The notes: generated by a model not told the origin, from the letters alone. A DNA stretch of 64,000 nucleotides from Actinokineospora diospyrosa (GCF_024171925.1 NZ_JAMTCO010000012.1:62001-126000); one strand, 5' to 3'; positions 34,037 to 43,673 are shown, counted from the first letter of the stretch. Program-made: numbers and translations.

Positions 34037-34777
34037 ATGAGCTTCTGGCACATCGTCCTCTGGGAACTACTGGGCACCGCCGCGCTGATCCTGCTCGGCG
34101 CGGGCGTGGTCGCCAACACCGTCCTGCGCGGCTCGCTCGGGCACCGGGGCGGGTGGCTGCTGGTCAACATCGGCTGGGGTTTCGCGGTGTTCGTGGGCGC
34201 CAGCATCGCCGCGCCCAGCCAGGCGCACCTCAACCCGGCCGTCACGATCGGCCTGCTCAGCGCGGGGAAACTCGAGTGGGCGCAGGTGCCCGCGTACCTG
34301 CTCGGCCAGTTCGTCGGCGCGTTCATCGGCGCCGTGCTGTGCTGGCTGACCTACAAGCTGCAGTTCGACGCGCACGACGAACCGGAGAACACGCTGGGGG
34401 TCTTCGCGACCGCGCCGGTGCACCGGAACCTGCCGTGGAACCTGGTGACCGAGGTGATCGGCACGTTCGTGCTGGTCTTCTGGATCTTGACTAGCCCGGG
34501 TGTGAAACTGGGCAGCGGCGGGTTGCCGCAGTTCGGCAACGCGGCGCTGGGCTACGCGGCGGTGGCGTTCGTGGTGATCAGCATCGGCGCCTCGCTCGGC
34601 GGGCCAACCGGCTACGCGATCAACCCCGCCCGCGACCTGGCGCCCCGGCTGGCCTACGCGGTGCTGCCGATCCGCGGCAAGGGCGACGCCGACTGGGGCT
34701 ACGCCTGGGTGCCGGTCGTCGGCCCGCTGCTCGGCGCCGTCCTGGCGGGCCTGCTCGCCCGCGTCCTACCCGCGTGA
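34037..34777 (+). CDS. glpF: MIP-family glycerol facilitator
   Basis: The 246-residue membrane channel has six helices and both half-helix motifs: NPAVT in the N-terminal half and NPARD, with the Asp typical of aquaglyceroporins, in the C-terminal half. It lets glycerol diffuse in. GAGGGAG precedes ATG 34037. glpK follows after 27 bases in the same operon. Confidence 0.95.
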   Translation: MSFWHIVLWELLGTAALILLGAGVVANTVLRGSLGHRGGWLLVNIGWGFAVFVGASIAAPSQAHLNPAVTIGLLSAGKLEWAQVPAYLLGQFVGAFIGAVLCWLTYKLQFDAHDEPENTLGVFATAPVHRNLPWNLVTEVIGTFVLVFWILTSPGVKLGSGGLPQFGNAALGYAAVAFVVISIGASLGGPTGYAINPARDLAPRLAYAVLPIRGKGDADWGYAWVPVVGPLLGAVLAGLLARVLPA

Positions 34778-34804
34778 CCGACCCGCCCTGAGAAAGAGGA
34801 CCTG

Positions 34805-36328
34805 ATGACCCAGTACGTCGCCGCAGTCGACCAGGGCACCACCTCGACCCGGTGCATGGTGTTCAGCCACGCGGGCGAGGTGGTGGCGGTGGACCAGCGC
34901 GAGCACACCCAGGTGCTGCCGCGCGCGGGCTGGGTGGAGCACGACCCGGTGCAGGTCTGGGACAACACCCGCTCGGTGGTCGCGGGCGCGCTGGCCAAGG
35001 CCGACCTGCACAGCACCGACATCGCGGCGGTCGGGATCACCAACCAGCGCGAGACCGCCGTGGTGTGGGACCGCAAGACCGGGCAACCGGTGTACAACGC
35101 CATCGTCTGGCAGGACACCAGGACCGACAAGATCGCGACCGCGCTCGGCGACCTCGGCGGCGGGCAGGAGCGGTACCGGGCCAAGACCGGGCTGCCGCTG
35201 GCGACCTACTTCTCCGGCCCCAAGATCCGCTGGATCCTGGACAACGTCGACGGGGCGCGGGCCAGGGCCGAGGCGGGCGACCTGCTGTTCGGCACCATGG
35301 ACAGCTGGCTGCTGTGGAACATGACCGGCGGGGTCGACGGCGGGGTGCACGCCACCGACCCGACCAACGCGTCCCGCACGCTGCTCATGGATCTGTCCAC
35401 TCTGGACTGGGACGCCGACGTCGCCGCGGAGATGGGCATCCCGCTGTCGATGCTGCCCAGGATCGCCTCGTCGTCGGCCGAGTTGGGCAAGGTGCGCGAG
35501 CGCGGCGCGCTGGCTGGTGTGCCGATCACGGGCATCCTCGGCGACCAGCAGGCGGCGACCTTCGGGCAGGCGTGCCTGTCCCCCGGCGAGGCCAAGAACA
35601 CTTACGGCACCGGGAACTTCGTGCTGCTCAACACCGGGACCGAGCCGGTGATGAGCGAGAACGGCCTGCTCACCACGGTCTGCTACCGGATCGGCGACCA
35701 GGCGCCGGTGTACGCGCTGGAGGGCTCGATCGCGGTCACCGGTTCGCTGGTGCAGTGGATCCGCGACAACCTGGGCATGATCGGCTCGGCCGCGGAGATC
35801 GAGGAGCACGCCCGCTCGGTCGAGGACAACGGCGGCTGCTACTTCGTCCCCGCGTTCTCCGGCCTGTTCGCCCCGCACTGGCGCTCCGACGCGCGCGGGG
35901 CGATCGTCGGCCTGACCCGGTTCATCACCAAGGGGCACCTGGCGCGCGCGGTGCTGGAGGCGACCGCGTTCCAGACCAGGGAGGTCATCGAGGCGATGAA
36001 CGCCGACTCCGGGGTGCCGCTCACCGCGCTCAAGGTCGACGGCGGGATGGTGGGCAACGAACTGCTGATGCAGTTCCAGGCCGATCTCCTCGACGTGCCG
36101 GTGATCCGCCCGGTGGTGGCCGAGACGACCGCGCTCGGCGCCGCGTACGCCGCCGGGCTGGCCGTCGGCTACTGGGGCGGTCTCGAGGACGTGCGCGCGA
36201 ACTGGGCCAAGGACAAGGAGTGGACACCGGACATGCCCGCGGGCGAGCGGGAACGGCTCTACCGGCAGTGGCGCAAGGCGGTCACCCGCACGCTGGACTG
36301 GGTGGACGACGACACCGGCACCGAATGA
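34805..36328 (+). CDS. glpK: glycerol kinase
   Basis: The 507-residue FGGY-family enzyme phosphorylates glycerol with ATP. The N-terminal phosphate loop is [12 protein letters not shown], the substrate region is GWVEHDP, and the ATP site includes [15 protein letters not shown] and [13 protein letters not shown]. Length is normal. Together with glpF it traps glycerol for the divergent glpD. AGAGGA precedes ATG 34805. Confidence 0.97.
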   Translation: MTQYVAAVDQGTTSTRCMVFSHAGEVVAVDQREHTQVLPRAGWVEHDPVQVWDNTRSVVAGALAKADLHSTDIAAVGITNQRETAVVWDRKTGQPVYNAIVWQDTRTDKIATALGDLGGGQERYRAKTGLPLATYFSGPKIRWILDNVDGARARAEAGDLLFGTMDSWLLWNMTGGVDGGVHATDPTNASRTLLMDLSTLDWDADVAAEMGIPLSMLPRIASSSAELGKVRERGALAGVPITGILGDQQAATFGQACLSPGEAKNTYGTGNFVLLNTGTEPVMSENGLLTTVCYRIGDQAPVYALEGSIAVTGSLVQWIRDNLGMIGSAAEIEEHARSVEDNGGCYFVPAFSGLFAPHWRSDARGAIVGLTRFITKGHLARAVLEATAFQTREVIEAMNADSGVPLTALKVDGGMVGNELLMQFQADLLDVPVIRPVVAETTALGAAYAAGLAVGYWGGLEDVRANWAKDKEWTPDMPAGERERLYRQWRKAVTRTLDWVDDDTGTE

Positions 36329-36384
36329 GTCCACAGTAGACTCAAGCGGTGCCGCCGCCCCCTAGCCGCGGCGTGCCGCTCGGC

Positions 36385-36813
36385 TCAGACGACCACCGAG
36401 GACACCGCGATCAGCAGCAGGATCCAGGTCGCCAGCGCGATGGCGCCGCAGGTGAGGCCCGCGATGGCCAGGCCCTTGTTGTTGGCCTCGCCCCGGTTCG
36501 CCTTGGCGATGCCGACCCCGGAGAGCGCGACGCCGATGATGGCCAGGATCAGCCCGACGAAAGGCACCCAGACGAAGATGAGACCGAGCAGTCCGGTGAC
36601 GAAACCGCCGGTGCCGGGGCCGTTCTGCGGCGCGGGACCGTACTGGGCGACGACGACCTGCTGCGGCATCGGCGCGAACTGCTGCGCGCCATAGGGTTGC
36701 TGACCGGCGTAGGCCTGCGGCGGCGGCGCGACGGGGAACTGGCCGCTGTTCGGGTCGACGGGGTGACCGGGCTGCTGCGCGGGCGCCTGACCGTACGGGT
36801 CTGGTTGTGACAT
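36385..36813 (-). CDS. DUF4190-type membrane protein with Pro/Gln-rich N-terminus
   Basis: The 142-residue protein has an N-terminal disordered part of about 65 residues rich in Pro, Gln, Ala and Tyr. Two helices follow (LLGLIFVWVPFVGLILAIIGVALSG and the IAGLTCGAIALATWILLLIAV segment) flanking the conserved GIAKANRGEANNKGLAIAG loop. This is the DUF4190 pattern common in actinobacteria. Its function is unknown. ATG 36813 was chosen as the first codon giving the usual Pro/Gln-rich start. Confidence 0.8.
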   Translation of the reverse strand: MSQPDPYGQAPAQQPGHPVDPNSGQFPVAPPPQAYAGQQPYGAQQFAPMPQQVVVAQYGPAPQNGPGTGGFVTGLLGLIFVWVPFVGLILAIIGVALSGVGIAKANRGEANNKGLAIAGLTCGAIALATWILLLIAVSSVVV

Positions 36814-37003
36814 GGCTGGGATGCCTGCCTCTCGATGCGGGGGAACTCGCACCCAAGGTCGCCGCGCGTCGGTGGCCCGTTATCCCGCGTGACCGTTCCG
36901 TAACGTGTACGGGCGAAATCCGCCGGTCCGCGGAATCGCGCCGGGACCGCCGTTCGGGCCACCCCCGCCTCCAGGGGTGACCCGAACGGTGTGGACCCGT
37001 CGC
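36814..37003. other. intergenic region, no gene seen
   Basis: These bases lie upstream of the DUF4190-type gene on the minus strand and downstream of the small zinc-ribbon gene. No clear promoter or terminator is visible. Confidence 0.4.
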
Positions 37004-37153
37004 TCAGACCCCGGTTCTACCCGGGGTCCGCGGTGCGAGGAAATCCATCCACAGGCGCGGGATCTGTCCGATCCCGCCGCAGCGCGGGCAGAAGTCCTTG
37101 CGGTTGGGGGCGAGTCCTGAGCCCAGGCATTCCGGGCACTCGGTCCGACGCAT
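37004..37153 (-). CDS. 49-residue double-CxxC zinc-ribbon protein
   Basis: On the minus strand, GGAGG sits 7 bases before ATG 37153. The frame gives MRRTECPECLGSGLAP, then FCPRCGGIGQIPR, and ends after WMDFLAPRTPG and a few more residues at the TGA at 37004. The two CP-x-C-x-G-x-G halves at residues 6-13 and 22-29 copy one CxxCxGxG pair of the DnaJ central zinc domain. Such a protein would bind one zinc ion. It has no J-domain. Function is unknown, though a small RNA- or protein-binding adaptor is possible. It is too short for most gene finders. Confidence 0.75.
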   Translation of the reverse strand: MRRTECPECLGSGLAPNRKDFCPRCGGIGQIPRLWMDFLAPRTPGRTGV

Positions 37154-37336
37154 GGCCAGCCTCCGTACGTAACGGTTGGGTTCCCCAGGGGTACCGGCTC
37201 AGTAGGTCTATCGAAAGAGCGGTGCCGGGGTTTCACTCTTTCTCGTGTAAATCTGGTAACTGAGAAGGCAGCGAACCGCACCACAATAGGCACGAAAGTG
37301 TGAAGTTGGGGCACAAACCATCGAACTGGGCGAATT

Positions 37337-38737
37337 TCAGTCGAGGTCGTCGTGCCGCATGAGCTGGCGGCCCGCCTCGGTGATCGAACCGGACAGCGAG
37401 GGGTACACCGAGAAGGTGAGCGCGAGGTCGTCGACGGTCAACTGGTTCTGCACCGCGAGGGCGATCGGCAGGATCAACTCGCTGGCGCTGGGGGCCACGA
37501 TGACCCCACCGATGACCACGCCGGTCGCCGGGCGGCAGAACAGCTTCACGAACCCGCGGCGCAGGCCCTCCATCTTCGCCCTGGCGTTGGTGGCCAGCGG
37601 CAACGTGATCGTGCGCGCGGGCACCTCGCCGCTGTCGATGGCCTGCTGGCTGATGCCGACGGTGGCGATTTCCGGGTGGGTGAACACGTTCGCCGCGACG
37701 GTCTTGAGCTTGATCGGGGCGACGCCCTCGCCGAGCGCGTGCCACATCGCGATCCGGCCCTGCATGGCCGCGACCGAGGCGAGCATCAGCACGCCGGTGC
37801 AGTCGCCCGCGGCGTACACACCGGGGATGCCGGTGCGCGAGACGCGGTCGACGGTGATGAACCCGCCGGGGCCGGGCTCGACGCCGATCTTCTCGAGCCC
37901 GATGTCGGCGGTGTTGGGCACCGAGCCGACGGTCATCAGCGCGTGACTGGCCCGGACCACCTCGCCGCCCTTGAGGTGCACGGTGACCCCGGTGCGGTCG
38001 CGCTCGATCTTCTCCGCGCGGGCGTGCTTGACCAGGGTCGTGCCGCGCTCGGAGAACACCTCCTCCAGCACGGCCGCGGCGTCGGCGTCCTCGTGCGGCA
38101 GGACCCGGTCGCGGCTGGAGATGACGGTGACCTTGACGCCCATCTCGATGAACGCGGAGGCGAACTCGGCGCCGGTGACCCCGGAGCCGACCACGACCAG
38201 GTGCTCGGGCAGCTCGGGCAGGTCGTAGATCTGGCGCCAGTCGAACACCCGCACCCCGTCCGGCTCGGCGCCGGGGATCACCCGCGGGGTGGCCCCCGTG
38301 GCGATGAGCACGACGTCGGCGGGCAGCACCTCGGTGACGCCGCCGGACTCCACGGCGACCCGGTGCGCGGCCATGCCGGTGCGGTCGTCGCAGAACCGCG
38401 CGGTGCCGCTGACGACCCGCACGCCCTCGCGCTGCACCCGGTTGCGGATGTCGGCGGACTGCGCCAGCGCCAGCCCGCGCACCCGGCCCCTGACCACCGG
38501 CAGGTGCACCGTCGAGTCGACGTCGTCGGTGCCGATCCCCAGCTCATCGGCGTCGCGGAAGGCGACCCGCGCGCCAGCGGAGGCGATGAAGGTCTTGGAC
38601 GGGACGCAGTCGTAGAGCACGCAGGCGCCACCGAGACCGTCCCGCTCGACCACGGTCACCTCGGCGCCGTGCTGGGCGGCCACCAGGGCGGCCTCGTACC
38701 CGGCAGGCCCGCCGCCCATGATCACGATCCGGGTCAC
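37337..38737 (-). CDS. lpdA: NAD(P)H-quinone dehydrogenase of the flavoprotein disulfide reductase family
   Basis: The 466-residue protein has FAD-binding IVIMGGGPAGYEAALVAAQHG, the CxxxxC segment GGACVLYDCVPSKTF, an NAD-binding VVVGSGVTGAEFASAF, and the C-terminal dimerisation domain. The His-Pro/Glu dyad of true lipoamide dehydrogenases is absent: the region reads FSVYPSLSGSITEAG, with Tyr in place of His. This agrees with the M. tuberculosis homologue Rv3303c, reported as a quinone reductase and not a lipoamide dehydrogenase. GGAGG precedes GTG 38737. Confidence 0.92.
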   Translation of the reverse strand: MTRIVIMGGGPAGYEAALVAAQHGAEVTVVERDGLGGACVLYDCVPSKTFIASAGARVAFRDADELGIGTDDVDSTVHLPVVRGRVRGLALAQSADIRNRVQREGVRVVSGTARFCDDRTGMAAHRVAVESGGVTEVLPADVVLIATGATPRVIPGAEPDGVRVFDWRQIYDLPELPEHLVVVGSGVTGAEFASAFIEMGVKVTVISSRDRVLPHEDADAAAVLEEVFSERGTTLVKHARAEKIERDRTGVTVHLKGGEVVRASHALMTVGSVPNTADIGLEKIGVEPGPGGFITVDRVSRTGIPGVYAAGDCTGVLMLASVAAMQGRIAMWHALGEGVAPIKLKTVAANVFTHPEIATVGISQQAIDSGEVPARTITLPLATNARAKMEGLRRGFVKLFCRPATGVVIGGVIVAPSASELILPIALAVQNQLTVDDLALTFSVYPSLSGSITEAGRQLMRHDDLD

Positions 38738-38863
38738 CTGGTCCTCCGTTCACCCGCGCGTGTACCCGCGAACACGGTAGCCGGGGCGGCTCAACCGGGT
38801 CGGGGGTGGCCGCGAAAAGGTGATCCCTGCGCGCGGCTGCCTGCTGACACCGCACGGTGTGGC

Positions 38864-38869
38864 TAGGCT
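38864..38869 (+). promoter_or_regulatory. -10 hexamer TAGGCT of the cyclotransferase-like gene
   Basis: TAGGCT ends 7 bases before GTG 38877, compatible with a leaderless message. Confidence 0.45.
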
Positions 38870-38876
38870 GTCCGGC

Positions 38877-39338
38877 GTGCCGCTCTATGCCGCTTACGGG
38901 TCGAACATGGATCCAGGCCAGATGTTGCAGCGAGCCCCGCATTCGCCGATGGCCGGGACGGGGTGGCTCGTCGGCTGGCGGCTGACCTTCGGGGGTGAAG
39001 ACCTCGGCTGGGAAGGTGCGTTGGCGACCATCGTCGAGGACCCGGACTCGCAGGTGTTCGTCGTGCTCTACGACGTCACCGACGACGAGAAGAACCTGGA
39101 CCGGTGGGAGGGCTCCGAGCTGGGGTTGCACTCCAAGATCCGGCTGCGGGTGCAGACCCTGGAGGGCTCGGTGCTCTCCTGGCTCTACGTCCTCGACGCC
39201 TACGAGGGGGGCCTCCCCTCGGCCCGCTACCTGGGTGTCGTGGCGGACGCGGCGGAGGCGGCGGGGGCGCCCGCGGACTACGTGGAGGACCTGCGCACGA
39301 GACCGTGTAGCGGGATCGGGCCAGCCGCCGCGAGCTGA
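38877..39338 (+). CDS. gamma-glutamylcyclotransferase-like protein
   Basis: The 153-residue protein starts PLYAAYGSNMDPGQM, the YGSN substrate-binding loop of the GGCT/AIG2 fold. The middle part (VFVVLYDVTDDEKNLDRWEG) matches the family, where a Glu in the middle acts as catalytic base. The substrate is unknown. It is divergent from lpdA, as Rv3304 is from Rv3303c in M. tuberculosis. Confidence 0.85.
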   Translation: MPLYAAYGSNMDPGQMLQRAPHSPMAGTGWLVGWRLTFGGEDLGWEGALATIVEDPDSQVFVVLYDVTDDEKNLDRWEGSELGLHSKIRLRVQTLEGSVLSWLYVLDAYEGGLPSARYLGVVADAAEAAGAPADYVEDLRTRPCSGIGPAAAS

Positions 39339-39541
39339 ACAACGCTCAGCTGTGTCGCGCGTCTCCTAGGTGTGGCCGACCCCGGCCTACCGCTCACCGA
39401 CCGCCCGTCGGCCGGAGCGAGGAGACCGGCATGGCCACTCATCACCCGCTGGTGCACCTGACAGGTCACCCATCCGTATGACATCGCCGTCTGCGGGGTG
39501 GGCACCTGGCGGACGGCGGTGGTGAGAGGGGAGTTGCTTCG

Positions 39542-40090
39542 ATGAAACGCGTCGTCTCGGTCATCGCCGCCGCGGTGATGGCCCTATCGATCGCGGTGGT
39601 CGCGCCTGCCGCGGCCACCGCCGCCCCGTACTGCGGCATCACCTGGGGCTCCGGCACCAAGACCGCGGGCACCCACGAGCTCGGCCGCTTGGTGAACGTC
39701 CGCGCGGGCCAACAGGACTGCTACGACCGCCTGGTGATCGACCTCGCGGGCCCGGGCCCGCACGGCTTCCACGTGACCTATGTGGACGAGATCATCCAGG
39801 ACCCGTCCGGCGTGCTGATCCCCACCCGCGGCGCGGGGAAGTTGCAGGTGTCGGTGTTCGGCGCGTCCCACGAGGATGATGGGACGATCACCTACTGGCC
39901 CGCGAACCCCCGCGAACTCGTGAACGTGGCGGGCTGGCAGACCTTCCGCCAGGTCGTCGCGGCGGGGGACTTCGAAGGCCAGTCGACGATCGGCCTCGGC
40001 GTGCGGGCTCGCTTGCCGTTCCGGGCGTTCGCCCTGCCGCGCGACGGGGGCGGGACCCGGATCGTGGTTGACGTGGCCCACTTCTGGTGA
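39542..40090 (+). CDS. secreted AMIN-like domain protein
   Basis: The 182-residue precursor has a Sec signal peptide (MKRVVSVIAAAVMALSIAVV, cleavage near ATAAP). A single beta-rich domain follows, with the segments VRAGQQDCYDRLVIDLAG, a YVDEI strand and a final GGGTRIVVDVAHFW. This matches AMIN-like proteins of actinobacteria, which are thought to bind cell-wall material. AGGGGAG lies upstream of ATG 39542. A strong terminator follows. Confidence 0.85.
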   Translation: MKRVVSVIAAAVMALSIAVVAPAAATAAPYCGITWGSGTKTAGTHELGRLVNVRAGQQDCYDRLVIDLAGPGPHGFHVTYVDEIIQDPSGVLIPTRGAGKLQVSVFGASHEDDGTITYWPANPRELVNVAGWQTFRQVVAAGDFEGQSTIGLGVRARLPFRAFALPRDGGGTRIVVDVAHFW

Positions 40091-40096
40091 TCGACG

Positions 40097-40131
40097 CGGC
40101 CGCGCTCCCCCGGGGGCGCGGCCGTTCCTTT
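40097..40131 (+). terminator. intrinsic terminator after the AMIN-like gene
   Basis: CGGCCGCGC (40097-40105) pairs with GCGCGGCCG (40116-40124), followed by TTCCTTT. The hairpin lies right after the stop at 40090. Confidence 0.75.
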
Positions 40132-40294
40132 GTGGACGGTTGGTCCGGATCGCGTGCGCCGGGTCCGCGAACCGGGGTTCGGGCACCCCAGCGCCCGCTA
40201 TGCCCAAGGCTTCCTTTACGTTGCCGATCGTGATCATCCACCGCGGCCGGTGCTCGACCGCGGTGCGGCGGCTGAGGGTGGGGGGATACCGGCG

Positions 40295-43036
40295 ATGGCA
40301 GGGGACTTCCGCGTGCTGGGCCCGGTCGAGGTGTTCGTCGACGGCCGCCCCGTCGAGGTGGGCCACGCCCGGCAGCGGTACGTGCTCGCGGCGCTGCTGA
40401 TCGAGATCGGCCAGCGGCTGTCGGTGGACCAGCTCCTCGACCGCGTGTGGGGCGAGCAGGTCCCGTCCAGCGGACGGGACACCCTCTACAGCTACCTGTC
40501 CCACCTGCGCCGGGTCCTGCGACCCACCGGGACGGCCGACCTCGTGCGCGGGACGGGCGGGTACGAGTTGCTCGTCGACCGCGACGCGGTGGATTTGCAC
40601 CGGTTCCGGCGGCTGGTGGCCGAGGCGGGCAATGCCGACAGCACCGCCGCGGTGGCGTTGTTCGGCGAGGCGTCGGCGTTGTGGCGCGGGGAGTTGTGCG
40701 CGGGCCTGGACACACCGTGGGTCCGGTCGGTGCGCGCCGGGCTGGACCGGCAGCGGTTGGCCGCGGAGCTCGACCACGCCGACCTGCGACTCAGCGCGGG
40801 CAGGCACACGGAACTGGTGGACGACCTGACGTCGTTGGCCGCCCGGTACCCGTGGGACGAACGACTCGCGGGACAGTTGATGCTCGCGCTGTACCGCAGT
40901 GGCCGCCAAGCCGAGGCCCTGCACCGGTACCAGGAGTTGCGCACCCAGCTGGCCGAGGAGTTGGGCACGGATCCCGGACCGGACGTGCAGGCGCTGCACC
41001 AGCGCATCCTGTCGGCCGACAGCGCGCTTGTCGCGTCGTCCGCGGAAAGGCCACCGGTGGTACCGCGTCAGCTGCCCGGCGCGCCGAGGTCGTTCACCGG
41101 GCGGGTCCGTGAACTGGCCGACTTGAGCCGCGCGCTCGGGCACGAGCACGCGGTCGCGATCTCGGTCATCGGCGGCGCTGGCGGCATCGGCAAGACCACG
41201 CTCGCCCTGGCGTGGGCGCACCACAACCTGCACCGGTTCCCGGACGGGCAGCTCTTCGTCGACCTGCACGGGTTCAGCCCGGTCCGCCGCCCGACCGCGC
41301 AGGACGACGCGCTGCTCGGTTTCCTCACCGCGCTGGGGGTCGACCCCGACCGGCTGCCCGCGGACCCGGACGCGCGGGTGGCGCTGTACCGCAGTCTGAC
41401 CTTCGGGCGCCGGATGCTGGTCCTGCTGGACAACGCCGCCACCGCCGAGCAGGTCATCCCGCTGCTGCCCGGCAGCCCGACTTGCACTGTCCTGGTCACC
41501 GGCCGCGCCGTCCTGCCGTCGTTGATCGACCGGCACGGCGCCCACCACCTCCGCCTGGACGTCTTGCCGCGGGCCGAGGCGGCCGACCTGCTGACCGCGC
41601 GGCTCGGCGAGCACCGGGTGGCGGCGGAACCCGACGCGGCGGACCAGCTGATCGACCTGTGCGGGCGGCACCCGCTGGCCCTGGCGATCGCCGCCCGCGA
41701 TGCCGCCACCCGCCCGTCGATCCGGTTGGCGGAGCTCGCTGACGAGCTCGGCCAACTCGGGCTGGCGGCACTCGCCCACGACACCGACCCCGCGGCCAGC
41801 CTGCCCTCGGTGCTGTCCTGGTCCCTGCGGCACCTCACCGAACAACAGCGCCAGGTGTTCGCCCTGCTCGGTGTCGCCCCCGGCCCGGACATCGACCTCC
41901 CGGCGGCCACGGCCCTGAGCGGTGTGCCCAAGGCTTCCGCGGCCGCGACCCTGCGGGTCCTCGAGGACCACGCGCTGCTCGACCGCCGACCGAACGGCCG
42001 CTACACCATGCACGACCTGATCCGCGCTTACGCGACAACCAGCGCACACCAGCACCTCTCGGAACAGGTTCGACGGTCCGCCTTGGAGCGGGTCGTGGAC
42101 TTCTACCTCCACACCGCCCAAGCGGCCGACCGCTTCCTCGACCCGGCGAGCGTCGAGGTCTACGCCGGGCCGCTCTTGGTGGCCGACCTCCCCGCCGCGT
42201 TGGCGTGGCTGGACGCGCACCACCCCCACCTGCTGAGCGCACAACGCACCGCCGCCTCGGACCACCGCCACCAGACCGTCTACCACGTGGCCCACGCGCT
42301 GACCGCCTTCCACCGGTGGAGAGGGCACCGCGACGACGAACTGACCGTGTGGCAAGCCGCCGCTGCCGCCGCCGAACACCTCCCCGACCCGGCCACCATC
42401 GCCATCGCCCACCGATTCCTCGGCCACAGCCACGCCACGTCCGGTCGGCACGACCAAGCGGTCGAACACCTGCACCGATCCCTCACCGCCGCCGAGAACT
42501 CCAACCTCGACTACCACCAGGCGGCCACACACCACGCTTTGGCCTTGGCGTGGGAACAACGCGACGACCACCGGGCACTGGAACACGCTGTGCATGCGCT
42601 CCGCCTGTTCCGGCTCCAGGAGAACCCGGCCTGGGAAGCCGAGGCCCTCAACGCGGTGGGCTGGTACGCCGCCCGCACCGAGGACTACGACACCGCGCGC
42701 GACCACTGCGAAGCCGCACTCGCCCTCTTCCGCCAGATCAGCCAACCGCACGGCGAAGCCAACACCCTCGACAGCCTCGGCTACATCGAGCACCAAACCG
42801 GCAACCACCACCGGTCCATCAGCCACTACAGCGCCGCCCTGACCCTGCTCCGCGAACTAGGCGACACCGCAGGCCCAATAGAAATCCTCGACCGCCTTGG
42901 CCATGCCCATCGCGCTGTTGGCCAACAGGAGCATGCGGCCACGGCTTGGCAGGAGGCGGTGGACTTATGCCGAGCACAGGGCCGCGACGCAGACCACTTC
43001 CAGCACCAGATCGACGACCTGCTCTCCCCCACATGA
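40295..43036 (+). CDS. AfsR/SARP-type regulator with NB-ARC and TPR domains
   Basis: The 913-residue transcription regulator has an OmpR-like DNA-binding domain (about 5-90, FRVLGPVEVFVDGRPVEVG to LRRVLRPTG), a bacterial transcriptional activator domain (about 95-245, LALYRSGRQAEALHRYQELR), and a STAND ATPase with Walker A VIGGAGGIGKTTLALAWA and Walker B RMLVLLDNA. TPR repeats follow to the end. This is the AfsR layout, usually linked to antibiotic or morphology control. No biosynthetic cluster is beside it, so it is an orphan regulator here. ATG 40295 fits the domain start. Confidence 0.93.
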   Translation: MAGDFRVLGPVEVFVDGRPVEVGHARQRYVLAALLIEIGQRLSVDQLLDRVWGEQVPSSGRDTLYSYLSHLRRVLRPTGTADLVRGTGGYELLVDRDAVDLHRFRRLVAEAGNADSTAAVALFGEASALWRGELCAGLDTPWVRSVRAGLDRQRLAAELDHADLRLSAGRHTELVDDLTSLAARYPWDERLAGQLMLALYRSGRQAEALHRYQELRTQLAEELGTDPGPDVQALHQRILSADSALVASSAERPPVVPRQLPGAPRSFTGRVRELADLSRALGHEHAVAISVIGGAGGIGKTTLALAWAHHNLHRFPDGQLFVDLHGFSPVRRPTAQDDALLGFLTALGVDPDRLPADPDARVALYRSLTFGRRMLVLLDNAATAEQVIPLLPGSPTCTVLVTGRAVLPSLIDRHGAHHLRLDVLPRAEAADLLTARLGEHRVAAEPDAADQLIDLCGRHPLALAIAARDAATRPSIRLAELADELGQLGLAALAHDTDPAASLPSVLSWSLRHLTEQQRQVFALLGVAPGPDIDLPAATALSGVPKASAAATLRVLEDHALLDRRPNGRYTMHDLIRAYATTSAHQHLSEQVRRSALERVVDFYLHTAQAADRFLDPASVEVYAGPLLVADLPAALAWLDAHHPHLLSAQRTAASDHRHQTVYHVAHALTAFHRWRGHRDDELTVWQAAAAAAEHLPDPATIAIAHRFLGHSHATSGRHDQAVEHLHRSLTAAENSNLDYHQAATHHALALAWEQRDDHRALEHAVHALRLFRLQENPAWEAEALNAVGWYAARTEDYDTARDHCEAALALFRQISQPHGEANTLDSLGYIEHQTGNHHRSISHYSAALTLLRELGDTAGPIEILDRLGHAHRAVGQQEHAATAWQEAVDLCRAQGRDADHFQHQIDDLLSPT

Positions 43037-43339
43037 CCGGCAAAACCCCGCCGCACCTTCACTTCTCTGACGAGGTCTCCCTTGTGGACGGTCCTGCTTG
43101 TGCTGGCAGGCTGCGCCACCACCACTCCACCGCAGTTGCCCACACCTGAACCTGCCCCACTCCGACAACCCAAGCCCTTACCACCCGGAATCGCCGACAG
43201 CAGCCCAGCTTCCGTCAGGTCTGCCCCAGCCCGCCTGCTCAGCCACTGGACACTCGGACCTGGCGGTGCCAGCCCAGCCCGCCCTCGTCGGCCCTGCCAA
43301 CCCAGCACCTGGACAGTCGGACTCGCTGGTGCCAAGCCG
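43037..43339. other. region after the SARP gene, with short direct repeats
   Basis: These 303 bases include the possible lipoprotein remnant at 43082. Two related segments lie near 43245 and 43308 (CACTGGACACTCGGACCTGG and CACCTGGACAGTCGGACTCG), each followed by GGTGCCA. No intact gene is seen. Confidence 0.5.
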
Positions 43340-43384
43340 GCTCGATGGGGCGGACTTGTTTTGCGTGGGGGACAACACCCGTAG
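43082..43384 (+). pseudogene. possible lipoprotein gene remnant
   Basis: From TTG 43082, with GAGG upstream, the frame reads MWTVLLVLAGCATTTPP: a short hydrophobic core and a lipobox LAGC, then a Pro/Thr-rich stretch as in bacterial lipoproteins. After about 45 residues the composition stops looking coding, and the frame runs into the long inverted repeat at 43340. I read it as a decayed or interrupted lipoprotein. A chance frame is the alternative. Confidence 0.35.
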
Positions 43385-43482
43385 CGTCGTTCGCGGCAGG
43401 GCCATGCTTTTCGGCCCCTGCTTTGCGGTCCTGCCACGGGTGTTGTAGGGGCCCCGCGCAAAACAAGTTCGCCCCATCGAGC
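43340..43482. mobile_element. MITE-like long imperfect inverted repeat
   Basis: The left arm, starting GCTCGATGGGGCGGACTTGT at about 43340, pairs with the right arm ending CAAGTTCGCCCCATCGAGC at 43482. Arms are about 42-47 bases with two mismatches and a 3-4-base bulge. A second pair, GGCAGGGCC and GGTCCTGCC, lies inside the loop. The element is about 145 bases and non-coding. No target-site duplication is obvious. Structured RNA is an alternative reading. Confidence 0.65.
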
Positions 43483-43673
43483 TGAACGCATTATCGCGTT
43501 TCCCGCCGATGTTGCCGCCAGGCGACGAGGCGTCCACCGGAGCCGAAGGCGGAGGCCCGAATCCCTTGCCCCGCACTCCCAACCCGGGCATGCGCCAAGA
43601 TCAACTGAATCAAAAGCCCCCGATATACAGCCTACCGAGAGAGCCCGACAAAACGACAGCAGCAGCCACAGCC

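Noticed and set aside
39584-42826. A 1080-residue frame opposite the AMIN-like and SARP genes
   Set aside because: It is the antisense shadow of strongly GC3-biased genes. The plus strand has clear domains, and the minus frame has none.
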